NCBI RefSeq assembly: GCF_018070325.1
Contig: NZ_JAGPXY010000059.1
Coordinates: 1-42,054, forward strand
DNA from: Micromonospora sp. H61
GTDB taxonomy: Bacteria > Actinomycetota > Actinomycetes > Mycobacteriales > Micromonosporaceae
Reading direction: 5' to 3'
Length of the DNA stretch: 42,054 nt
Below the pieces are notes generated by a model, which saw only the letters and a list, made by a program, of their open reading frames with translations, was not told where the DNA came from and made no database searches. This document shows, piece after piece, positions 25,435-35,398 of this stretch (positions within the stretch are counted from its first letter, which is position 1; each line of letters opens with the position of its first letter). Made by a program: the position numbers and the translations under genes.

Positions 25435-27102
25435 TCACATCCTCTCGGGTGCGGAGACGCCGAGCAGGTAGAGGCCGTTGGCGATCACCGTGCGGGTGGC
25501 GTTGTTGAGCCAGAGCCGGGCGCGGTGCAGGTCGGTGATCTCCTCGTCGCCCAGCGGCAGCACCCGGCAGTTGTCGTAGAACCGGTGGTAGGAGGCGGCG
25601 ACGCTCTCCTCCAGGTAGCGGGCCACCCGGTGCGGCTCCCGCAGCTCGGCGGCCGTCGCCACCACCGCGGGGAACTGGGCGAGCGCCTTGAGCAGCTCGT
25701 TCTCCTTCTCGTGGTCGAGCAGCTCGGGGCGGAACGCGTCGGCGTCGCCCGGAACCAGCCCCACCTCGGCGGCGTTGCGGGCCACGCCCGCCGTCCGGGC
25801 TGCCACGTACTGCACGTAGTAGACCGGGTTGTCGCGGGTCGCCCGGGTCCACAGCTCGATGTCGATGTCGATCGGGGAGTCGCTGGAGTAGCGGGCCAAC
25901 GCGTACCGGGAGGCGTCCACGCCGATCGCGTCGACCAGGTCCTCCAGGGTGATCACGGTGCCGGCCCGCTTGCTCATCCGCATCGGCGCGCCGTCGCGCA
26001 GCAGGTTGACCAGCTGCCCGATGAGGATCTCCAGGTTGCGCTCCGGGTCGTCGCCGAAGCAGGCCGACATCGCCTTCATCCGGCCGATGTAGCCGTGGTG
26101 GTCGGCGCCCAGCATGATCACGACCCGCTCGAAGCCGCGCTCGCGCTTGTCCAGGTAGTAGGCGCAGTCAGCGGCGAAGTACGTCCACTCACCGTTGGAC
26201 TTGCGCAGCACCCGGTCCTTGTCGTCGCCGAAGTCGGTGGTGCGCAGCCAGGTGGCGCCCTCGGACTCGTAGAGGTGCCCCTGCTCGCGCAGCCGGTTCA
26301 GCGCCAGGTCGAGTTCACCCCGGTCGTGCAGGTCCTTCTCGTTGAAGTAGGTGTCGAACTCCACCCCGAAGTCGCGCAACGAGGTGCGGATCTCGTCGAA
26401 CATCAGCGCGACGCCCTCGACCCGGAAGACCTCCTGGGCGGCGTCGTCGTCGAGCGAGCGCACCTCCGGCCGGCGGGCCTGCACCTCGGCGGCGATCTCG
26501 GCGATGTACGCCCCGCCGTAGCCGTCCTCCGGCGCCGGCTCACCCTTGGCGGCGGCGAGCAGCGACCGGGCGAACCGGTCGATCTGCGAACCGGCGTCGT
26601 TGAAGTAGTACTCCGTGCCGACGTCGGCGCCGGTGGCCCGCAGCAGCCGGCTCAGCGCGTCACCGACGGCCGCCCAGCGGACCCCGCCGATGTGCACCGG
26701 CCCGGTCGGGTTGGCCGAGACGAACTCCAGGTTGATCTTTTCGCCGGCGAGCCGGTCGCTGCGGCCGTACTCCGCGCCGCTCTCCACGATCACCCGCGCG
26801 AGCTGACCGGCCGCGGCGGCGTCGAGCCGGATGTTCAGGAAGCCCGGCCCGGCGATTTCCACCGATTTGACCCCCGGCGCCCGGCCCAGCTCGTCGGCCA
26901 GGGCCGTCGCCAGCTCCCGGGGCGGGACGCCCACCTTCTTGCTCAACTGCAGCGCGAGCGTCGAGGCGTAGTCGCCGTGCTCGGGGTTGCGCGGTCGCTC
27001 CACCACAGTGCTCGCCGGCAACGCGGCGCGGTCGAGCCCACGCTGCTCGAAGACGGCGTGTGCGGCGGCGAGGACGACCGAGGCTAGTTCTGCAGGAGTC
27101 AC
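25435..27102 (-). CDS. argS: Arginyl-tRNA synthetase
   Basis: This 555-residue class I synthetase charges tRNA-Arg; one cognate tRNA lies 2.6 kb away. It has an N-terminal Add-1 domain (about 1-100), the HIGH-like HIGG at 137-140 after ANPTGPV, the RMSKRAG segment corresponding to KMSKS, and a DALR anticodon-binding domain at the C-terminus ending ANGLYLLGVSAPERM. The GTG at 27102 has no ribosome site, but TAACAT lies six bases upstream, consistent with a leaderless transcript. It is first in the argS-lysA-hom operon. Confidence 0.96.
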   Translation of the reverse strand: MTPAELASVVLAAAHAVFEQRGLDRAALPASTVVERPRNPEHGDYASTLALQLSKKVGVPPRELATALADELGRAPGVKSVEIAGPGFLNIRLDAAAAGQLARVIVESGAEYGRSDRLAGEKINLEFVSANPTGPVHIGGVRWAAVGDALSRLLRATGADVGTEYYFNDAGSQIDRFARSLLAAAKGEPAPEDGYGGAYIAEIAAEVQARRPEVRSLDDDAAQEVFRVEGVALMFDEIRTSLRDFGVEFDTYFNEKDLHDRGELDLALNRLREQGHLYESEGATWLRTTDFGDDKDRVLRKSNGEWTYFAADCAYYLDKRERGFERVVIMLGADHHGYIGRMKAMSACFGDDPERNLEILIGQLVNLLRDGAPMRMSKRAGTVITLEDLVDAIGVDASRYALARYSSDSPIDIDIELWTRATRDNPVYYVQYVAARTAGVARNAAEVGLVPGDADAFRPELLDHEKENELLKALAQFPAVVATAAELREPHRVARYLEESVAASYHRFYDNCRVLPLGDEEITDLHRARLWLNNATRTVIANGLYLLGVSAPERM

Positions 27103-27108
27103 CCAACC

Positions 27109-27114
27109 ATGTTA
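27109..27114 (-). promoter_or_regulatory. Putative -10 of a leaderless argS transcript
   Basis: TAACAT ends six bases before the GTG of argS. A TAGACT hexamer near 27123 on the plus strand may be the -10 of the divergent DUF3105 gene. -35 elements are weak for both. Confidence 0.45.
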
Positions 27115-27199
27115 TCGGGGGTAGACTCGGGCACTCGGCGGCTCCCCTGCGCGTCATCCGGCCCGCCACTCCCCTGACCGACCGACTTGACGAGGCACG

Positions 27200-27997
27200 A
27201 TGAGCATCAGCACCCCGGGTGGCCCTGAGCGCCGCCCGACCGTGGTCAGCACCGGCAAGAAGCCGGCCGCAGGCCGGCCGGCTTCCGGCGCCAAGGCCGG
27301 TTCCGGCAAGCCGACGGGCTCCCCCCGGGCCGGGGGCAAGGGCCCGCGCAAGCCGGTCACCCCGGTCAAGGTGAGCCAGGGCCGCGCGTGGGGGCCGATC
27401 GCGCTCTTCGTCGCGGTCGGCGTGCTCGCGGCCGGCATCATCGGGTACGGCGCGTGGGCGTCGTTCCAGGGCTCCAAGCCGTGGGACAAGCGGGCCAACG
27501 CCATCGACGGCATCGCCAACATCCGCAAGTCCGACCCGGACAGCCTGAAGTACGAGTCGCACAAGTCGGGCCCGCTGACCTGGAACTACTCGCCGCCGGT
27601 TGGTGGGGTGCACAACGCCGCCTGGCAGAACTGCATGGGCGACGTCTACGACGCCCCGATCGCCAGCGAGCACGCGGTGCACAGCCTGGAGCACGGCGCG
27701 GTGTGGATCACCTACCGCCCGGACCTGCCCAAGGACCAGGTCGACAAGCTCGCCGGCAAGGTGCGCGGCGTCGAGAAGATGCTGATGAGCCCGTACGAGG
27801 GCCTGGACAAGCCCATCTCGCTGCAGGCCTGGGGCTACCAGCTCAAGCTCGACAACGCCGACGACTCGCGGATCGACGAGTTCATCAAGGACCTGCGGGT
27901 GAACGCCTCCGTCGAGGGCCCGACGGCGCTCTGCAACACCGGCATCACCGCCACCGGCACCACGCCGCGTGAACTCCAGCAGCAGCCCACCCAGTAA
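27200..27997 (+). CDS. DUF3105 membrane-anchored protein
   Basis: The 265-residue protein has a basic, G/P/K-rich cytosolic N-terminus (about 1-64), a single membrane segment (about 65-88) and an extracytoplasmic DUF3105 domain. The family pattern is visible: SPPVGGVHNAAWQNCMGDVYDAP and HAVHSLEHGAVWITY, rich in conserved His and one Cys, which suggests metal binding. Function is not established. The downstream DUF305 gene starts 8 bases after its stop, so they form an operon. This pairing recurs in actinomycetes. Confidence 0.85.
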   Translation: MSISTPGGPERRPTVVSTGKKPAAGRPASGAKAGSGKPTGSPRAGGKGPRKPVTPVKVSQGRAWGPIALFVAVGVLAAGIIGYGAWASFQGSKPWDKRANAIDGIANIRKSDPDSLKYESHKSGPLTWNYSPPVGGVHNAAWQNCMGDVYDAPIASEHAVHSLEHGAVWITYRPDLPKDQVDKLAGKVRGVEKMLMSPYEGLDKPISLQAWGYQLKLDNADDSRIDEFIKDLRVNASVEGPTALCNTGITATGTTPRELQQQPTQ

Positions 27998-28005
27998 GGA
28001 CGGCA

Positions 28006-28674
28006 ATGACCGCTCCGGCAACCACCGACAGCGAGTACGACGAGATCCCGGCCGCCCCGGACGAGGGCGGCCGGGCCCCGGCGTCGCGCTACGGCGTGCT
28101 GGCGCTCGCCATCATGCTGGTGGTGGGGCTCCTCCTCGGGTATGCGGGTGGTCTGCTCACCCCACGGATCACCCGACCCGGTGACACCTCGGTCGAGGCG
28201 GGCTTCGCCCGGGACATGACTACCCACCACGCGCAGGCGGTGGAGATGAGCCTGATCGCGTACCGGTCGGCGGCCCTCCCCGAGGTGCGGCAGATCGCCG
28301 TCGACATCGCCACCGGGCAGCAGGGCGAGATCGGCGCGATGCAGACCTGGCTGCGCGAATGGGGCCTCAGCCCGACCGGGTCGAAGCCGCCGATGTCGTG
28401 GATGTCCGACGGGGCCACCGTCAAGGACGGTCTGATGCCGGGCATGGCCACGCCGCAACAGATGACCGTCCTGCGCGACGCTCAGGGCATCGAGGTCGAC
28501 AGGCAGTTCCTGGCCCTGATGTACGACCACCACCTGGGCGGCATCCACATGATCGACGCGGCGCTCGGCGCGACCGACAACGCCGAGGTGGTGCGGGTGG
28601 CGAACACCATGAAGAACACCCAGCAGACCGAGCTGAACAACCTCCGGCAGCTCCAGGCGCAGGCCAGGGGCTGA
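28006..28674 (+). CDS. DUF305 family membrane-anchored protein
   Basis: The 222-residue protein has an acidic N-terminus, one membrane segment (about 30-52) and an outward-facing DUF305 (ferritin-like helical) domain. Two repeats of the family signature are seen: DMTTHHAQAVEM (about 66-77) and LMYDHHLGGIHM (about 172-183), with methionines and paired histidines that suit metal, possibly copper, binding. AAGGA precedes the ATG. It is coupled to the DUF3105 gene and ends at a strong terminator. Biochemical role is unknown. Confidence 0.87.
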   Translation: MTAPATTDSEYDEIPAAPDEGGRAPASRYGVLALAIMLVVGLLLGYAGGLLTPRITRPGDTSVEAGFARDMTTHHAQAVEMSLIAYRSAALPEVRQIAVDIATGQQGEIGAMQTWLREWGLSPTGSKPPMSWMSDGATVKDGLMPGMATPQQMTVLRDAQGIEVDRQFLALMYDHHLGGIHMIDAALGATDNAEVVRVANTMKNTQQTELNNLRQLQAQARG

Positions 28675-28693
28675 CCGACCGGACGGGCGCACC

Positions 28694-28735
28694 CGGCCCG
28701 CGTCCCCGCCGATCCGTGGGCGGTGACGCGGGCCG
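28694..28735 (+). terminator. Terminator of the DUF3105-DUF305 operon
   Basis: A perfect 11-bp outer stem (28694-28704 with 28725-28735) encloses a 5-bp inner stem (28706-28710 with 28719-28723). It begins 20 bases after the DUF305 stop. Confidence 0.8.
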
Positions 28736-28787
28736 CACCGTGTCGAGGCCATGCACCCGCCCACCCCGACCCCGCACGGCCGAACCC

Positions 28788-29609
28788 GTGGCCTATGACC
28801 TGAAAGCCCTTCTCGTCCCTTGTGGGCGTTTTGCGAGGCACAGGCGATTACGTTGCTTAGAGAGTTTTCTCCCCACATATCGTGACCAGTTGCGATTCGG
28901 GCTCGTTGCCCAAGACGTGGGGGTTGCACTCAGAGACGCACGGCGCTCGGTAACCAGTTGGTGCCGACGCCACACCATCGGTGGTGACGGGGCGGTGGCA
29001 GCCGTCCGTCGCGGACAGCGGCAGGGCGAGCCGGGATTGCTCAGCCGCGAACAGGAACTCGAGTTGATCGACACGCTGCGAGGCGTCCATCCCGACGAGT
29101 TCGGCCTGGACGAGGAGTTGTGGACGCGGCAGAGCCTCACCACGCTCATCCAGCGGCGCTTCGAGCTACCGCTGGACGCCGGCGCGGTCGGGGCGTACCT
29201 GCGGGCCTGGGGGTTGGGTCCGCGGGAGCCGCGCGAGCGGGCCTGCGGGCTCTGCGTCAGCGCGGTCGAGCGTTGGGTCCGCAGCGAGTACCCGGGGATC
29301 ACCCGGGCCGCCCAGGAGCACCTCGCGGAGGTCTACTGGATCGGCCGGATCCGGCTGCGCGGCACGATGCCGGCCGCCGACGTGATCTCCGCCGTCTCGT
29401 CCCGCGGCCGGGTGCGCTTCATGATCACCACGCCGACGGTGGACCCGCCGCTCCCCCGCGACTTCGTGCTGCGGCTCAGTGGCGAGGAGCAGCGCACCGT
29501 CCACCTGATAGTGGACGGCTCCTGGCCGCGCAACGAGTGGCCGCGCCGGCTCCCTCGGCGAATCGTCCTGCACCCGCTGCCCAGCTGCGGGCGGGCGGTA
29601 GCCGCCTGA
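28788..29609 (+). CDS. Winged-helix protein derived from an IS630-type transposase
   Basis: With the GTG at 28788 it has 273 residues. Residues about 31-160 follow the DNA-binding part of IS630-family transposases: a HTH (RFGLVAQDVGVALRDARRSVTSW), LSREQELELI, then FGLDEELWTRQSLTTLIQRRF and YLRAWGLGPREPRERA. Residues about 160-265 follow the DDE_3 core (VERWVRSEYPGI, AEVYW, VISAVSSRGRVRFMI, VHLIVDGSWPRNEW, IVLHPLPSCGR). The first catalytic Asp after YW is absent (WIGR), the segment after it is shortened by about 20 residues, D243 remains, and the third acidic residue is missing because the protein ends early. It thus should not transpose but may still bind DNA. The start is uncertain, and the first 30 residues may be non-coding. 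Confidence 0.75.
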   Translation: MAYDLKALLVPCGRFARHRRLRCLESFLPTYRDQLRFGLVAQDVGVALRDARRSVTSWCRRHTIGGDGAVAAVRRGQRQGEPGLLSREQELELIDTLRGVHPDEFGLDEELWTRQSLTTLIQRRFELPLDAGAVGAYLRAWGLGPREPRERACGLCVSAVERWVRSEYPGITRAAQEHLAEVYWIGRIRLRGTMPAADVISAVSSRGRVRFMITTPTVDPPLPRDFVLRLSGEEQRTVHLIVDGSWPRNEWPRRLPRRIVLHPLPSCGRAVAA

Positions 29610-29679
29610 GCGCCGGGTGGGCCGGTCCGACACGATCGGCTCACCCGATACCGATTCGGCGTACGCAGGGGAGGTTTGC

Positions 29680-29685
29680 TAGTCT
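29680..29685 (+). promoter_or_regulatory. Putative -10 of tRNA-Arg
   Basis: TAGTCT lies 14 bases before the mature tRNA 5' end. The best -35 candidate is TTCGGC at 29655-29660, with a long 19-base spacer. Confidence 0.4.
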
Positions 29686-29699
29686 TCTCCAGTCGCTGA

Positions 29700-29774
29700 G
29701 CCCCCGTAGCTCAGGGGATAGAGCACCGCCCTCCGGAGGCGGGGGCGCAGGTTCGAATCCTGCCGGGGGCACCA
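29700..29774 (+). tRNA. tRNA-Arg (anticodon CCG)
   Basis: A complete cloverleaf is visible: acceptor GCCCCCG/CGGGGGC, D-arm GCTC...GAGC, anticodon stem CCGCC/GGCGG with loop CTCCGGA (anticodon CCG at 29733-29735, reading CGG), T-arm GCAGG-TTCGAAT-CCTGC, discriminator A and an encoded CCA at 29772-29774. Confidence 0.97.
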
Positions 29775-29792
29775 AGATTGCTTGGCACAAAG

Positions 29793-29826
29793 ATGCCCCT
29801 GACCAGGGAAACCCGGTCAGGGGCAT
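29793..29826 (+). terminator. Terminator of tRNA-Arg
   Basis: A perfect 12-bp stem (29793-29804 with 29815-29826) lies 18 bases downstream of the tRNA. It may also end the convergent orphan gene that stops at 29864. Confidence 0.75.
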
Positions 29827-29863
29827 TACTCATGCGCCCAGTCAGGCCGGCGGCGTGCTTCGA

Positions 29864-30778
29864 TCAGAACACCAGGACGCCAACATCGAGCACAACTATC
29901 ATCGCGATCGCCAACACCGGAATAGCGATTGCCATCGCAAAAACGCTGATCAGCAATAAACCCAACCCCTCTTTCCATTCCTCTCGGCTTGTGCGAGGAG
30001 GGGAGGGCTGGCCTGCTGGGCGGGTCGCAGGTGCCGGACGGGCAGTGAAGTATGAAGAAGCGGCACTGGCGAGACATCCCACGGCGATAACAAGAACTGG
30101 GGATAAAGCTACTGCCAGCATCGACACTGGGTGGCTGGTAGTCCATTCCCAGAAGGCTTGGACATCGGCGTCGAATCTTCCGGCTTCTTGAATCTTGGCG
30201 TTCGCTGACCTGCCTATCCAGGTGAGGTGTGCCATGGTCAGCAATAATGGAGCCACGATAAACCAGGTGGCCGGCACGACCCACTCACGCGCCGCCCCGA
30301 AGAAGCCGGAGCACCCTTCGGTGGGGACTCCATCCGCAACTGCGGCATCTCCGGGATTTTCGAAGCTTGGCGTGGGCGCGCTTGATTCGATCGTCGCCGG
30401 CGACTCGCGTGCCGCCAGTGTCGCGATCACCTCAGGGCCTGCATCCGTTGCCGCCGGGTCGCTCGTTGCAGGTGACCCGGAGACTGGTTGTCCCTCCATC
30501 GGCCTGGCGTCCGCTGTCGTCATGGCGGGTTCCGGGATTGTTGGTGGCTCCGAGGCCGCCGAGGTTTCCTGGGTTCCCTGGATCGCTACGTGCAACGCCA
30601 TGTCGGCAGCCGGCGACGATGCCGCTTCGGCTTTCGTCGAAGCGGATGAATCGTTTGGTCTCGGGTTTCGGGGACCACCGTTACGCAACACTCGGACAGT
30701 TATCACTGCGCTGGCGATGCCGGCGACGGCCGAGACAACCGAAGCGATCTTGTCCGAGACATCCAGGAGATCCGCCAT
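29864..30778 (-). CDS. Orphan multi-pass membrane protein
   Basis: I do not recognise this 304-residue protein. It begins with an amphipathic/hydrophobic helix (about 5-30), then about 120 residues of low-complexity A/S/P/T/E-rich sequence, and ends with three hydrophobic segments (roughly 160-182, 212-240 and 278-304). Codon use is less GC-biased than in neighbours. The ATG at 30778 is chosen over ATG 30790 because a consensus-like TATGAT lies seven bases upstream, fitting a leaderless transcript. It lies just downstream of tRNA-Arg, a position where acquired DNA often sits. No homologous family can be named. Confidence 0.6.
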   Translation of the reverse strand: MADLLDVSDKIASVVSAVAGIASAVITVRVLRNGGPRNPRPNDSSASTKAEAASSPAADMALHVAIQGTQETSAASEPPTIPEPAMTTADARPMEGQPVSGSPATSDPAATDAGPEVIATLAARESPATIESSAPTPSFENPGDAAVADGVPTEGCSGFFGAAREWVVPATWFIVAPLLLTMAHLTWIGRSANAKIQEAGRFDADVQAFWEWTTSHPVSMLAVALSPVLVIAVGCLASAASSYFTARPAPATRPAGQPSPPRTSREEWKEGLGLLLISVFAMAIAIPVLAIAMIVVLDVGVLVF

Positions 30779-30785
30779 AGGCAAT

Positions 30786-30791
30786 ATCATA
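30786..30791 (-). promoter_or_regulatory. -10 of a leaderless transcript for the orphan membrane protein
   Basis: TATGAT, one mismatch from consensus, ends seven bases before the ATG at 30778. The remaining gap to 31012 holds no gene that I can support. Confidence 0.5.
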
Positions 30792-31012
30792 GATTAGGTG
30801 GGAAGTGAGAAGGGGTGGCCAGCCGACCCGTGGTCGTCCTATACGTGACAGGCCCCGCCCAGAACGCATCGACGTCGACCTGCGGGGCGACCAAAACGAC
30901 CCGTACATGTCGCTCGAATAGGAACGACAAGCACCTCGTCTCACCGGAAGCGCGGCGTTGCGACCCCGATTGACGACTCGACGATTCCCTAGCCGTCTCG
31001 GCCGCGCACGCA

Positions 31013-31054
31013 CCCTGGCCGCCGGTCGCGTAGTGGTTCGATCGGCGGCCAGGG
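31013..31054 (-). terminator. Terminator of the AraC-VOC-UvrA-like operon
   Basis: A perfect 12-bp stem (31013-31024 with 31043-31054) with an 18-base loop starts seven bases after the stop of the UvrA-like gene. Confidence 0.75.
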
Positions 31055-31061
31055 CCTTTGG

Positions 31062-33443
<2,382 letters not shown>

Positions 33444-33472
33444 CGTGTCTCCATCTGTCGGGCGCGCAGGAC

Positions 33473-33883
33473 TCAGCGCACTTCCTGGATGCGGACCATG
33501 TTGCCCGCCGGGTCCCGGAAGGCACAGTCGCGCACGCCGTACGGCTGCTCGGTCGGCTCCTGGACGACCTCGGCGTCGCTGGCCTCCAGCTTGGCGAAGG
33601 TGGCGTCGAGGTCGGTGGTGGCGAGGTTGACGCCGAAGTAGCTGCCCTTGGCCATCAGCTCAATGATGGTCTGCCGCTCGTCGTCGGTGATGCCGGGGTT
33701 GGCTGCCGGCGGGTGCAGGACGATGGCCGTGCTGGGCTGGCCGACCGGCCCGACAGTGATCCACCGCATCCCCTCGTAGCCGACGTCGAGGCGGACCTCG
33801 AAGCCGAGGACGTCGCGGTAGAAGGCCAGCGAGGCGTCCGGATCGGTGTGCGGCAGGAAACTCGAATGAATGGTGATGTCCAT
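33473..33883 (-). CDS. VOC family (glyoxalase/bleomycin-resistance fold) protein
   Basis: The 136-residue protein has two beta-alpha-beta-beta-beta halves of the vicinal-oxygen-chelate fold: SLAFYRDVLGFEVRLDV and, in the second half, YFGVNLATTDLDATFAKLEA...RDCAFRDPAGNMVRIQE. The GNMVRIQE end carries the usual C-terminal glutamate. Members bind metals or sequester drugs; the activity here is unknown. Its ATG follows the AraC stop by five bases, so it is cotranscribed with the regulator and the UvrA-like ATPase. The frame is open far upstream, but that part overlaps the AraC gene. Confidence 0.87.
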   Translation of the reverse strand: MDITIHSSFLPHTDPDASLAFYRDVLGFEVRLDVGYEGMRWITVGPVGQPSTAIVLHPPAANPGITDDERQTIIELMAKGSYFGVNLATTDLDATFAKLEASDAEVVQEPTEQPYGVRDCAFRDPAGNMVRIQEVR

Positions 33884-33888
33884 GCTGG

Positions 33889-34338
33889 TCACGCTAGTTG
33901 CGGCTCGGTGACCCGCGCTTCTCGATTCCTGACCGGTCTGGTCACCTGCTTCGCCACGCACGACGGCATTCCGGCCGTCGCCTGCGCCGCCTGCCGCCGG
34001 TAGACGCTGGGCGGCACGCCGACCAGCTCGGTGAAGCGGGTGCTGAAGGTGCCCAACGACGAGCAACCGACAGCGAAACAGACGTCGGTGACGCTCAGGT
34101 CGCCACGGCGCAACAGGGCCATCGCCCGCTCGATCCGTCGGGTCATGAGGTAGCTGTACGGAGATTCGCCGTAGGCGAGCCGGAACTCGCGGCTGAGGTG
34201 CCCGGCCGACATGTGCGCGCCACGGGCGAGCGCCTCGACGTCCAACGGCTGCGCGTACTCCCTGTCGATCCGGTCGCGGACCCGGCGCAGCCGCGCCAGG
34301 TCGGCCAGCCGCTGGGTCGCATCGGATTTGCTGCTCAC
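33889..34338 (-). CDS. AraC family transcriptional regulator (DNA-binding domain only)
   Basis: At 149 residues it consists of little more than the two-HTH AraC domain: VEALARGAHMSAGHLSREFRLAYGESPYSYLMTRRIERAMALLRRGDLSVTDVCFAVGCSSLGTFSTRFTELVGVPPSVYRR covers both helices-turn-helices. No effector domain is present, as in MarA/SoxS-like or VOC-linked regulators. GTG 34338 is preferred because the family core starts soon after; an alternative in-frame start is 34368. It probably controls its own operon, which also encodes the VOC protein and the UvrA-like ATPase. Confidence 0.85.
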   Translation of the reverse strand: MSSKSDATQRLADLARLRRVRDRIDREYAQPLDVEALARGAHMSAGHLSREFRLAYGESPYSYLMTRRIERAMALLRRGDLSVTDVCFAVGCSSLGTFSTRFTELVGVPPSVYRRQAAQATAGMPSCVAKQVTRPVRNREARVTEPQLA

Positions 34339-34407
34339 CTGCGAAATCGTGCCACAACCCACCGACAAACCGCCGCACGCCGGCGCGGGCGGTGGCCCAC
34401 GGGCCGG

Positions 34408-35367
34408 TCAGCCGGCCTCGCGGCGGGCGCGGGCCCGGCGCTTCCCCTCGTGCATGGCCTGCACCCGGGCCACCGGGATGGTCCGGCCCTCGGCCACCAG
34501 GTCGGCGGGGAGCGGTTGCGGGGCCGGCATCAGGGCGGCCCACGGGTCGCCGTCGGCGAGCAGTGCGGGCGCGGTCCGGATGGTGAAGTCGGCGGGGGTC
34601 ACCTCGGTCAGGTCGGCCCAGTCGACCGGGAACGAGACCGGCATCCCCGGGCGCAGCCGGGGGCTGTACGCGGCGGCCACCGTCGCCCCGCCCGCCCGGG
34701 TGGCGTCCACGAAGACCCGGCCACCCCGGTCCTCCTTGATGTACGCCGTGGTGGCCAGCGCCGGGTCGAGCCGCTCGGCGCGGACGGCGAGCGCCCGGGT
34801 GGCGGCGGCCAACTCCTCGGCCGTTGGTTCGTCGGTCACCGGGACGAAGACGTGCACGCCCTTGGCGCCGCTGGTCTTGACGGCGCCGGCCAGGCCGGCG
34901 TCGGCGAGCGCCTGACGGACCAGCAGGGCGGCGTCGACCGCCGCGCGGAACCCGTCGCCGTCCGGCGGGTCCAGGTCGAGGATCAGGTGGGTCGGGCGGT
35001 GCAGATCCGCCACGGTGGCCAGCGTCGGGTGGTACTCCACCGCCCGCTGGTTGGCGAACCAGAGCAGGGTGCGGCGGTCGTCGCAGAGGGCGTACGAGAT
35101 CTCCCGGTGCGACGCCTCCGCCCAGACCGGTGCCCGGCGGACCCAGTCCGGGGTGTAGCGGGGCAGGTTCTTCTGCATGAACGGCGGCTGGCCGGGGCGG
35201 ACCCTGATCACCGACAGCGGCCGGCCCCGCAACTGCGGGAGGAGGCGGTCCCGAACCGCGTCGAGGTAGTCGACCAGGTCACGCTTCGTCGCGTCGTCGC
35301 GGTCGGACAGCGGCTGGTCCAGGTTGGTCAGGGCCACGCCGTCCCGGGTCTCGTCAGCCTCGCTCAC
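34408..35367 (-). CDS. LigD-type polymerase domain protein (stand-alone PolDom)
   Basis: This 319-residue archaeo-eukaryotic-primase-family polymerase adds nucleotides to broken DNA ends in bacterial non-homologous end joining. LTNLDQPLSD at the N-terminus matches the LigD family's LTNLDK start. DLDPPDG has the two metal-binding aspartates (D131, D133), KTSGAKGVHVFVP (164-176) the nucleotide-binding histidine loop, and SFPVDWADLTEVTP the third acidic residue. The ligase and phosphoesterase domains are absent. GTG 35367 is preceded by GGGAGG. No ku gene is in the window. It starts 31 bp after the MFS exporter gene and may be cotranscribed. Confidence 0.9.
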   Translation of the reverse strand: MSEADETRDGVALTNLDQPLSDRDDATKRDLVDYLDAVRDRLLPQLRGRPLSVIRVRPGQPPFMQKNLPRYTPDWVRRAPVWAEASHREISYALCDDRRTLLWFANQRAVEYHPTLATVADLHRPTHLILDLDPPDGDGFRAAVDAALLVRQALADAGLAGAVKTSGAKGVHVFVPVTDEPTAEELAAATRALAVRAERLDPALATTAYIKEDRGGRVFVDATRAGGATVAAAYSPRLRPGMPVSFPVDWADLTEVTPADFTIRTAPALLADGDPWAALMPAPQPLPADLVAEGRTIPVARVQAMHEGKRRARARREAG

Positions 35368-35398
35368 CCGACCACCCTCCCGGCCCCGGTGCCGTCGG

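Noticed and set aside
29775..31012. Genomic island integrated at tRNA-Arg
   Set aside because: No integrase, no second copy of the tRNA 3' end and only one unusual gene were seen, so an island is not supported within this window.
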